Part shown: piece by piece, positions 1 through 5,905 of the stretch
How the letters are laid out: every line of letters begins with the position of its first letter
Numbering within the stretch: position 1 is the stretch's first letter
From: Caldifarciminota bacterium
GTDB taxonomy: Bacteria; Hydrothermota; Tepidihabitantia; Tepidihabitantales; Tepidihabitantaceae
Reading direction: 5' to 3'
DNA: 6,389 bases
Assembly (NCBI GenBank): GCA_016935775.1
Contig: JAFGQF010000160.1
Coordinates: 1-6,389 of the forward strand
Made by a program: the position numbers and the translations under genes
The notes under the pieces: model-generated
The model's database searches: none
Told to the model about the DNA's origin: nothing
Seen by the model: the letters and a program-made list of their open reading frames with translations, nothing else

Positions 1-245
1 ATCTCGGCCAATGGCGTCTTTCTCCGGTTGGTCATAGAGTTCAATAGCTTAGACCATCCTCGCGGCGGGCTCGATTCGACTCAAGGACAACCAACCGCAC
101 CCGCACGACGGCCTCCCCTGGCGGCTCTTCGACCAGTAAAAGCAGTAATATCAGCAACTTATCCGTCCCAAGGGCATTCGGCACTGCGGCCCCGGCTTTG
201 TCGCGAGCTTGACTTGGCCCGGCCCGCTTCTATCCTTGGCATCCG
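1..245. other. Upstream region without a convincing gene
   Basis: No supported gene lies here. Plus frame 1 is open from base 1 through 705, but its residues (rich in Arg, Pro, Ser, Ala) look like a shadow reading of GC-rich DNA and run out of frame across the GreA-fusion gene. The other two plus frames close by stops near 36 and 45. The stretch around 135-180 is less GC-rich than the coding DNA, as expected for an intergenic region. The only functional element I can support is the promoter-like sequence at its right end. It may hold the 3' end of a gene lying off the window, but nothing recognisable remains. Confidence 0.55.
209..236 (+). promoter_or_regulatory. Sigma70-type promoter, probably leaderless transcript
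   Basis: TTGACT at 209-214 matches the -35 consensus at 5 of 6 bases. A 16-base spacer follows, then TATCCT at 231-236, which matches the -10 consensus at 4 of 6. A start site about 7 bases past the -10 falls near 243, only about 3 bases before the ATG at 246. That leaves no space for a Shine-Dalgarno site, and none is visible. The pairing is seen in the sequence; the leaderless reading is inferred. Confidence 0.5.
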
Positions 246-2162
246 ATGTCAACTCTCAAGCGAACATTCCGTGACCACCTGCGCCACAAGCGGTTCGGCG
301 AGCTGGAGACGGCCTGGCTCGAACTGGTCGAGTCCGAAATGGCGTTCGACGACCTCGTGGCCGAAGCCGAACTGGCTGATCGCTGGGCGCCGGCCGAGAC
401 CGTCCGCGCAATGCTCTCGGTCTGGGCCGACATGTTGCGCGACCGGGGCCGGTTTGGCGAACAACTCGCGGTCCTGCGCCGGCTGGTCCGGTTCGACCGC
501 AATGACCTGCGCCTGGCGCGCGAGCTGGCCGAATGCCTGCGCCGGCTGCACGGCGACAACCCGGACTTCGACCGACTGTTGCAGAAATCAGGCCTCGGGT
601 TCGGCCGGCCGATTGACATCGCCCTGGCCTGGCTCGAGCGGATGCTGGCGCTCTTGCCGGGCGCGCTGGTGCTCGACCCCGAGCGGGGACCGGGCGAGGT
701 CGTGAAGCTCGACCTGCTGCTCGACCGGGTCGTGGTGGAGTTCGGCGACGGCCGGGTCGAGTTCAAAACCGAGGCCGCTTCACAGGCGCTGGTACCGGCG
801 CGACCCGAGGGCTTCTACTGGCTGCTGCACCGCGACCGGCCCCGGCTCGAGCGGATGGTCGCTTCAGCGCCGGCCGAGGTGGTCCGCCGCTATCTGCGCG
901 ACGTTGCGATTCCCCGCACCCCGGCCGAGCTGAAAACCGGCCTGGCCGACGCGGTTCCGGCAGCAAGCTGGTCGAAGTTCTGGGAGCAGGCCCGGCGCGG
1001 CCTGGCCCGCGACCCGCACGTGCGCCAGCTTCCCCGTCCGTCGCGGTCTTTCCAGTGGTCCGATGAACCGGTCGCCGAGGTATCGTCCTCCAGCCGCCCG
1101 CAGGCGCACACCCACGATGCGGCCGAGCCCGACCGGCTGGCCCGGATGCCTGCCGACGAGCTGGTCGCCGGCTTCGCCGGGTTGACGACCTGGACCGGGC
1201 GTCGCCAGTACATTGAGTCCCTGGCTGCGTCCGGCCGCGATGATACGGCCGCAATCGAATCCCGGCTCTTCCTGGCCGACTGTGACCGCCGGACCCGCAA
1301 CCTGCTTGCCGAAAGGATCGAGTCCGCTGACCCGGCCGAGTGGCGAGCGCTGCTCGACCGGCTGGTCACCGACTACCGGCGCTACCCGGACGCCTTCACC
1401 TGGCTGTTCGAGAACCGGAGCCGGCTGGAGCCCGGCAGCGCGCCCGGCCTGCTCTCGCGGGCCATTGACCTCGTCGAATCCCCGGCCCACCGCGAACACC
1501 GCGCCCCGCTCAGGAACCTGCTCGACAAGCAGGCCCGTGACCTGCTCGCCGCCGCGCTCGAGCGGCTCGACGCCGACAGCGCCCGCAACCTGCTCGGCCG
1601 GCTGTCCCGGATGCGCGAGCTGTCCGAGTACCGGCGCGACGAACTCAAGTCCGACGTCTATGCCCGCTTCCCCGAGCTCGAGGAGAGCGCGGCCGACGAC
1701 GGCATCCAGAGCACGCAGGCCGGACTGGACCGGGCGCGCGCCGACCTGCGCCGGATGGTCAGCAGCGAACTGCCGAAGACCGCGGACGAAATCGCCCGCG
1801 CCCGGGCCCACGGCGACCTGAGCGAGAATTACGAGTACAAGGCGGCCAAGGAGAAACAGGCCCGGCTGATGGCCCGCATCAACCGGCTCCAGGCCGACCT
1901 CGCACAGGCCCGCGCGCTCAACCCCGACACGGTCGACACCGGCCACGTCTCGGTCGGCTGCCGGGTCCGGCTCAAGGACGACTCGGGGACGCTGATCGAC
2001 TACACCCTGCTCGGGCCATGGGACTCGGACATCGAGGCCCGGGTGATATCCTATCTCGCGCCGCTCGGCCGGCGACTGCTCGGCAAGAAACCCGGCGACT
2101 ACCTCGAGCTCGACGGCAGCAGCTACCAGGTCGTCGCGGTCACCAACGCCCTGGCCGGCTGA
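246..2162 (+). CDS. greA: GreA-type transcript cleavage factor fused to large N-terminal region
   Basis: This 638-residue protein should bind RNA polymerase and rescue backtracked complexes by stimulating cleavage of the RNA 3' end. Residues ~490-557 form the GreA coiled coil. Its tip, GDLSENYEY (523-531), keeps the two acidic residues D524 and E527, equivalent to E. coli GreA D41 and E44. Residues ~565-638 are the FKBP-like C-terminal domain. A usual GreA has about 158 residues, so ~480 are extra: a helical TPR-like part (1-115), a beta-rich patch that may be a small Tudor/CarD-like barrel (~140-185), the conserved-looking SWSKFWEQARRGLARDP (241-257), a polar linker (~262-295) and more helices (~296-480). 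Large GreA fusions are known in chlamydiae and spirochaetes. The start is firm: an in-frame TGA at 210-212 is followed by no other start codon before 246. No Shine-Dalgarno site is visible. The gene overlaps tsaC by one base. The GreA call is secure; the function of the N-terminal part is unknown. Confidence 0.93.
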   Translation: MSTLKRTFRDHLRHKRFGELETAWLELVESEMAFDDLVAEAELADRWAPAETVRAMLSVWADMLRDRGRFGEQLAVLRRLVRFDRNDLRLARELAECLRRLHGDNPDFDRLLQKSGLGFGRPIDIALAWLERMLALLPGALVLDPERGPGEVVKLDLLLDRVVVEFGDGRVEFKTEAASQALVPARPEGFYWLLHRDRPRLERMVASAPAEVVRRYLRDVAIPRTPAELKTGLADAVPAASWSKFWEQARRGLARDPHVRQLPRPSRSFQWSDEPVAEVSSSSRPQAHTHDAAEPDRLARMPADELVAGFAGLTTWTGRRQYIESLAASGRDDTAAIESRLFLADCDRRTRNLLAERIESADPAEWRALLDRLVTDYRRYPDAFTWLFENRSRLEPGSAPGLLSRAIDLVESPAHREHRAPLRNLLDKQARDLLAAALERLDADSARNLLGRLSRMRELSEYRRDELKSDVYARFPELEESAADDGIQSTQAGLDRARADLRRMVSSELPKTADEIARARAHGDLSENYEYKAAKEKQARLMARINRLQADLAQARALNPDTVDTGHVSVGCRVRLKDDSGTLIDYTLLGPWDSDIEARVISYLAPLGRRLLGKKPGDYLELDGSSYQVVAVTNALAG

Positions 2163-2818
2163 TGCCGGTCGTCGTCGCGCCCCGGCCCGGACTTGAACCG
2201 GCCGGCTGGCTGGAACCGGCGCTGGCCGCGCTAAACCGCGGCGGCATCGTGCTCTTCCCGACCGAAACCGTCTACGGCATCGGCGTCCGGGCCGACAACC
2301 CGGCCGCGCTCGGCCGTCTCCGCGAGCTCAAGGGCAAGCCCGCGAACGCGCCCCTGCTGCTGCACTGCGCCGATTTCGACAGGCTGACCGGTTGGGTGGA
2401 ACCGCTGCCCGACAGTGCCCGCCGGCTGGCCGAGCGGTACTGGCCCGGCCCCCTGGCACTCGTGCTCGGGCGCGGGCAACTCGCCTCGGCCGCGCTCACC
2501 GGCGGCCGGGGAACGGTCGGCGTCAGGGTGGTCGCCGAACCGGCCGGCCGGGCTCTCCTGGCCGCTCTCGACTGCCCGCTCGCCGGCACCAGCGCCAACC
2601 TCCACGGCCAGCCGCCGGTCGCCGACTTCAAGCGACTCGACCCGGACTTGCTCGCCGCGGTTGACGTCGCGATTGATGCGGGCAACTGCGGCCCCGGCAT
2701 CGCCTCGACAGTCCTCGACCTCTCCGGAGAAGAACCGGCGCTGATTCGCGCCGGCGCGGTCCCGGTCTCGGAACTGGAATCGCTGCTGGGCTGGCGGCTC
2801 GGGACTCCCGGCCGCTAG
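2162..2818 (+). CDS. tsaC: Threonylcarbamoyl-AMP synthase, YrdC/TsaC type
   Basis: This 218-residue cytoplasmic enzyme should make threonylcarbamoyl-AMP from threonine, bicarbonate and ATP, the first step of the t6A modification at A37 of ANN-decoding tRNAs. The family signature is clear: PTETVYGIG (33-41), KGKPANAPL (57-65) in the position of the usual K-x-R...PL motif, YWPGPLALVL (93-102), the nucleotide-site AGTSANLHGQPPV (141-153), STVLDL (182-187) and IRAGAV (195-200). Its length fits the single-domain TsaC form; the extra C-terminal domain of Sua5 is absent. The ATG shares its A with the TGA stop of the GreA-fusion gene (TGATG), and no Shine-Dalgarno site precedes it, so translation probably depends on ribosomes finishing the upstream gene. 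Its TAG stop overlaps the stop of the convergent gene. A longer frame-consistent start at 2018 would lie inside the GreA coding region and adds no family sequence, so I reject it. Confidence 0.95.
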   Translation: MPVVVAPRPGLEPAGWLEPALAALNRGGIVLFPTETVYGIGVRADNPAALGRLRELKGKPANAPLLLHCADFDRLTGWVEPLPDSARRLAERYWPGPLALVLGRGQLASAALTGGRGTVGVRVVAEPAGRALLAALDCPLAGTSANLHGQPPVADFKRLDPDLLAAVDVAIDAGNCGPGIASTVLDLSGEEPALIRAGAVPVSELESLLGWRLGTPGR

Positions 2819-2824
2819 TAGCGG
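2812..2824. repeat. Short inverted repeat over the two convergent stop codons
   Basis: CCGCTA at 2812-2817 and TAGCGG at 2819-2824 are perfect inverted copies around one central base. As RNA, only the CCGC/GCGG stem with a five-base loop is sterically possible, so the hairpin is weak on either strand. No T-run follows on either side. A second tiny dyad, CGGG-ACT-CCCG, lies at 2800-2810. I see no convincing intrinsic terminator in this junction. Confidence 0.4.
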
Positions 2825-4395
2825 TACTCGAACCCGACCCCGGCCTCGAGCCAGGACCGGTTCTCGGGCATTCCCTGCCAGTGCTCGCTGTAGCGGTACC
2901 CGGCTTCTGCCCGACAGCGCAGGTCGCGGGTCACCCGCCAGTCACCCTCGAGCCCGCCGTACCAGGACCGCTCGACATCCTCGTCCCCGGCCCGGGCCGG
3001 GAAGCTCTCGGGCAGCGGCTGGCCCGCGTACCAGCTCCTGCGTTCGAAACCGCCGCGGTTGTAGAAGCCGCGCCGGGTGACGCTGCCCCGGGTTCCAAGC
3101 GTCAGCCCGGCCAGCGGCACGAAGCCGAGCCGCAGGTCGAGCTGGTCGGCGTCCGGGCCGATTTCGTGGCCGAGCGGCACCCCATACTGCTCGTACATTA
3201 TGTGGTGAATCCGGTGGTAGTAGGTGAAGGCGTTCACCCGGGCGTACTCCACCCCGGCCGACACCGGCAGGTTCGGCGCCCACTCGGCGCCTGCCTGCCA
3301 CCCGACCGCGTTGGGCGGCAGCCACTCGCGCTTGATGAACTCGAAGTTGTCCAGGAACAGCTGGCCATGGAGCCGCGCGCCCGGCAGGAACACCACTGCG
3401 TCCCAGCCGACCAGGAAGTTGTCGTCGTGGCCCGAGTTGGCGACCTCGAAGTAGATCGGTATCAGCGGGTTCATCATCCCGAAGAACGACCGGGTCTGGA
3501 GCGAGTCCCACGAGTAGACGTTCATCAGCGCGCCGCCGAGTGTCAGCCAGTTCCAGGGCGAAACCTCGAGCCGCTGGGCCGAGAGGAACCGGTGCTTCTC
3601 GCCCCAGCGCGAGAGCCCGGCGGTGAAGGCGAGGAACCGAAAACCGCGCCAGGCCGCGCCGAGCTGGACGTGGTCAAGCGCCGGCGCGTTGTCGCTCAGC
3701 ATCACCTGGCTCACCCGTCCCGGCCCCCAGCAGAACTCGTCGCGCCCGACCTCGAGCCGCAACTGCCAGGGCAGCCGGAACGCGAGGTAGGCGTGCTCGA
3801 TCTCGAAGGTGCCCAGCCCTTTCCAGGAATGGACCCTTGAACCGGGCACGTGCTCGCCCGCCGAGTCGCGGACCTCGAAAGTGTCGGGTTGAAACACGGT
3901 GAACTCGGCCCGCTCGTAGAACGCGAACCGGTCCCCGGGTCGGCAGCCGAGCACCGCGCCGGCCGACGCCCGCACCCGGCTGCCGTCCGCGTGGCGGAAA
4001 CCGGCTCGCGAGAACAGGTCCGCGTCGAACCGCGCGCCTTCGCCCGCCGGCACCGGGACGCGCACCAGCGGCCGGCGCGGCCCGTGCCGGAAATCAACCC
4101 CCGGCAGGCCGATTCCGAACTCGGTCCTGAGGCGCTCGAGCGCGGCCCGCTGGGGCAGGCCCGGCGCGCGCGCCCGCGCCAGCGAATCGGCCTCCAGCAC
4201 CAGCCGCTCGGCCTCGGCCCGGGTCCACGGCCGGGTGCTCGATACCGGCGACCGGACCAGGCCCGCGGTCTTGAGCAGCCGGATGTCGTCGTAGATCCAC
4301 GAATCGGTCGGGATGTTGACGATGCCGGCCGCGGCCAGCGCGGCCAGCGCCAAGAGAACGGGCAGGACGCGACGCATAGGTCCTATAGGTCCCAT
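2815..4395 (-). CDS. Wzi-like outer-membrane beta-barrel protein
   Basis: The 526-residue product looks like a member of the Wzi capsule-assembly family, outer-membrane barrels that in E. coli hold capsular polysaccharide on the cell surface. A signal peptide is clear: an n-region with RR at 8-9, a hydrophobic Leu/Ala core (11-23), and probable cleavage near residue 23. A short helical part follows (DSWIYDDIRLLKTAGLV at 31-47 and on to ~95), then alternating beta strands to the end. Family-like points are GRDEFCWGPG (217-226), LSDNAPALDHVQL (233-245), PWNWLTLGGA (280-289) and a terminal EYRY, an aromatic C-terminus suited to barrel insertion. E. coli Wzi has about 479 residues, so the length fits. 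I chose the ATG at 4395 because AGGAGG lies 10 bases upstream; the in-frame ATG at 4377 (520 residues) is a real alternative. It is last in the minus-strand operon, 14 bases after the six-helix protein. The barrel is well supported; a role in polysaccharide binding is inferred. Confidence 0.78.
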   Translation of the reverse strand: MGPIGPMRRVLPVLLALAALAAAGIVNIPTDSWIYDDIRLLKTAGLVRSPVSSTRPWTRAEAERLVLEADSLARARAPGLPQRAALERLRTEFGIGLPGVDFRHGPRRPLVRVPVPAGEGARFDADLFSRAGFRHADGSRVRASAGAVLGCRPGDRFAFYERAEFTVFQPDTFEVRDSAGEHVPGSRVHSWKGLGTFEIEHAYLAFRLPWQLRLEVGRDEFCWGPGRVSQVMLSDNAPALDHVQLGAAWRGFRFLAFTAGLSRWGEKHRFLSAQRLEVSPWNWLTLGGALMNVYSWDSLQTRSFFGMMNPLIPIYFEVANSGHDDNFLVGWDAVVFLPGARLHGQLFLDNFEFIKREWLPPNAVGWQAGAEWAPNLPVSAGVEYARVNAFTYYHRIHHIMYEQYGVPLGHEIGPDADQLDLRLGFVPLAGLTLGTRGSVTRRGFYNRGGFERRSWYAGQPLPESFPARAGDEDVERSWYGGLEGDWRVTRDLRCRAEAGYRYSEHWQGMPENRSWLEAGVGFEYRY

Positions 4396-4402
4396 AGGAC
4401 CT
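4376..4402 (-). repeat. Three 9-bp tandem units holding two in-frame start codons
   Basis: Read on the minus strand, the units are AGGTCCTAT (4402-4394), GGGACCTAT (4393-4385) and AGGACCTAT (4384-4376). Because the unit is three codons long, any gain or loss keeps the frame and only changes the GPI/GPM residues at the N-terminus and the distance from the Shine-Dalgarno site. In-frame ATGs fall at the joins at 4395 and 4377. Confidence 0.75.
4378..4402 (-). promoter_or_regulatory. Possible alternating hairpins in the Wzi-like gene start region
   Basis: In the mRNA, AGGUCCUAU (4402-4394) can pair perfectly with AUAGGACCU (4386-4378) around a seven-base loop, giving a 9-bp stem that ends directly before the ATG at 4377. 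Alternatively AGGUCC (4402-4397) pairs with GGACCU (4392-4387), leaving UAUG, with the first start codon, in the loop. Both use the same 5' arm, so they exclude each other. The pairing is seen; any control of translation is inferred. Confidence 0.4.
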
Positions 4403-4405
4403 ATT

Positions 4406-4411
4406 CCTCCT
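4406..4411 (-). promoter_or_regulatory. Strong ribosome binding site of the Wzi-like gene
   Basis: A perfect AGGAGG on the minus strand overlaps the TAG stop (4412-4410) of the six-helix gene. It lies 10 bases before the ATG at 4395 and 28 bases before the ATG at 4377. This favours the upstream ATG, unless the hairpin at 4402-4378 folds and brings the second ATG to about 3 bases from the site. Confidence 0.7.
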
Positions 4412-5057
4412 ACCTTATCAGCCCCAGCCAGTCGCCGAGCAGGAACTGGAGCCGGCCCAGCAGCAGCGATACCCGGGCCATCACCGTGTACCCGAACGAC
4501 GCCCCGAACCCGATCATTATGTAGACGATGCCGATGTTGGAAATCGTCTTGAACGCCCCCTTCTGCTCGCGCGAGAAGAAGAAGTAGACGACCGTGGTTA
4601 TCACGCCGACGAGGATGATCAGGTTCCAGACCAAGGTGTCCCAGCGCGCCAGCATCTGGGTGGTAATCAGGCTGCCCTGGATCTGCTTGATGATGTTGGC
4701 CTGGAGAATCGCCGGCACCGCGACACCCGAGCCCCAGCCGAGCACGAACCCCATCGGTATCCGCACCGTCCACGCCAGCTTCTGGATGAACACCGCGAAG
4801 TAGCAGATGCCCAGCAGCGCCGGGATTATCAGGATGATGCGTCCCTGGCCGAACAGCGGGTCGATCAGGTCGGGCTTGAAGAAGTTCCAGTAGTAGATCG
4901 CGATCATGTACCCGACCGACAGCCCGACGTAGAGGTGCTCGGCAAACTTGTAGAGCGGGTTGTCGCCGAACAGGAAGGAGAATATAAACAGCGTCAGCAG
5001 CGCGCCGATCCAGATCCAGATTCCCTGAGCCGAGGTCAGCAGTTGCAGGACGTGCAT
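4410..5057 (-). CDS. Six-helix inner-membrane protein of unknown function
   Basis: I do not recognise a named family. The 215-residue product is very hydrophobic with about six predicted membrane helices, near residues 12-30, 38-58, 74-92, 97-117, 140-161 and 172-192, and a final amphipathic stretch rich in Leu (195-213). It has no signal peptide beyond the first helix. The segment GDNPLYKFAEHLYVGLSVGY (31-50), between and into the second helix, carries most of the charged and polar residues in the membrane part (D32, K37, E40, H41) and is the likeliest functional site. I have an impression of similar hypothetical membrane proteins in other uncultivated bacteria but cannot name one. The start is firm: ATG at 5057 with AGGAGG five bases upstream, sharing its A with the TGA stop of the preceding gene (TGATG). 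This tight coupling implies a fixed ratio with its upstream partner and probably a shared complex. A transporter or polysaccharide-export role is possible, but nothing in the sequence proves it. Confidence 0.88.
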   Translation of the reverse strand: MHVLQLLTSAQGIWIWIGALLTLFIFSFLFGDNPLYKFAEHLYVGLSVGYMIAIYYWNFFKPDLIDPLFGQGRIILIIPALLGICYFAVFIQKLAWTVRIPMGFVLGWGSGVAVPAILQANIIKQIQGSLITTQMLARWDTLVWNLIILVGVITTVVYFFFSREQKGAFKTISNIGIVYIMIGFGASFGYTVMARVSLLLGRLQFLLGDWLGLIR

Positions 5058-5905
5058 CACTTCCTCCTCTTCCGGGTCAGCAGGAACCCGACATTGCCCA
5101 GCACGATCAGCAGGATTATCGCCAGGTGGGCCATCGACTGCGAGTCCATCGCCTGGATCGCCGGGGTGAGCGCCTCGGTGTAGCCTTTCTCGGCAATCAG
5201 GAACTCGTACTCGGCCGCGCCCTTCATCCCGCCCAGGAGCCCGGTGAGCTGGCCCGACTGCAGGTAGGGGTAGGCGTCGGCCGCCGAAACCGCGGTCATC
5301 CCGGTGCCGAGCTTCTGGCCGAAGCGCGACTGGACGTAGGGAATCCAGAGCGTCAGCGCGCCCGGGTCCCCGGCCGACAGCGATATCGCGAACGGCACCT
5401 GGTTGAAATTCCTGATGCCCTTCATCATCGGCAGCGACTCGAGCGGGGTGCCGTAGTGGTCGGTCGGGTAGGTCTCGGGAATGCTCTTGCCCATCCCCAG
5501 CACCACCGCCGCGAACCCCGGTTTCCAGCCCAGGAAGACGTAATCCGCGCCGTACTCCTTGCCGTACTCGGGGGCGATTTCGTTCAGCGCCTGCTCGCCC
5601 AGCCCGACCCCGGTCACCCACAGCCCCATCACCATCACCCGGACGTTGCGGGCGAAGGCGTGGCGGAGAATCGCGGTCAGCATCGGGTACAGCTCGGGCA
5701 TCGACTGCGGGTCGAAATCAACCGACAGCAAGAGCGGCCGCGACTCGGGCTCGACTTCCTCGACCGCCTGGAAAAGCTGGCGGGCCGGCGGCGACACCGA
5801 GCCCAGTATCTTCAACGGCACGAAGAACGGCACGATCACCACCACCGCCAGGAACGCGAACACTACCCGGCGGTCAATCTTCGCGAGCGCTTCGCCCAGC
5901 CTCAT
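5057..5905 (-). CDS. Membrane-anchored protein with extracytoplasmic alpha/beta domain, function unknown
   Basis: The 282-residue product has a helix near each end (14-31 and 258-276). Positive residues on the outer flanks (DRR at 11-13; TRKRRK at 277-282) predict both ends in the cytoplasm and residues ~34-255 outside. The outer domain alternates strand and helix in a Rossmann-like manner: strand PLLLSVDF (57-64), helix ~70-86, strand VRVMVMGLW (88-96), helix ~101-115, strand DYVFLGW (121-127). Possible conserved points are DFDP (63-66), GADYVFLGWKPG (119-130), TDHYGTP (148-154) and GLLGGMKGAAEYE (222-234). I see no catalytic signature of a named enzyme class, and cysteine is absent. The ATG at 5905 overlaps the upstream stop as ATGA, with GGAGG nine bases before it (5919-5915), so the start is well supported. 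Sitting between two multi-helix proteins, it is a likely receptor, sensor or structural subunit of a membrane complex; this is inference. Confidence 0.88.
   Translation of the reverse strand: MRLGEALAKIDRRVVFAFLAVVVIVPFFVPLKILGSVSPPARQLFQAVEEVEPESRPLLLSVDFDPQSMPELYPMLTAILRHAFARNVRVMVMGLWVTGVGLGEQALNEIAPEYGKEYGADYVFLGWKPGFAAVVLGMGKSIPETYPTDHYGTPLESLPMMKGIRNFNQVPFAISLSAGDPGALTLWIPYVQSRFGQKLGTGMTAVSAADAYPYLQSGQLTGLLGGMKGAAEYEFLIAEKGYTEALTPAIQAMDSQSMAHLAIILLIVLGNVGFLLTRKRRK
5063..5068 (-). promoter_or_regulatory. Ribosome binding site of the six-helix gene
   Basis: A perfect AGGAGG lies five bases before the ATG at 5057, inside the Arg/Lys-rich tail codons of the preceding gene. It sets the start of the six-helix gene at the TGATG overlap. 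It contrasts with the plus-strand genes, whose starts have no visible Shine-Dalgarno site. Confidence 0.75.

Noticed and set aside
60..100. tRNA T-arm-like stretch near CTCGATTCGACTC
   Set aside because: The flanking bases do not pair as a five-base-pair stem and no acceptor or anticodon arm can be assembled around it.
28..705. 225-residue plus-strand open frame starting in the upstream region
   Set aside because: It starts with TTG without a ribosome binding site, has Arg/Ser/Pro/Trp-rich sequence with no family features, and overlaps the GreA-fusion gene by 460 bases.
864..1946. 360-residue open frame antisense to the GreA-fusion gene
   Set aside because: It lies wholly opposite a gene with clear GreA motifs. 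It is Gly/Val/Arg/Gln-rich with no domain pattern, a typical shadow of GC-rich coding DNA.
2800..2824. Rho-independent terminator between the convergent genes
   Set aside because: The dyads have stems of only four to five pairs and no T-run follows on either strand.
2881..3840. 319-residue open frame antisense to the Wzi-like gene
   Set aside because: It is composed mainly of Pro, Glu, Arg and Val with no motif; the opposite strand has the signal peptide and barrel pattern.
4396..4773. Longer N-terminus for the Wzi-like protein
   Set aside because: The added residues read through the six-helix gene in another frame and would bury the signal peptide; a perfect AGGAGG marks the start near 4395.
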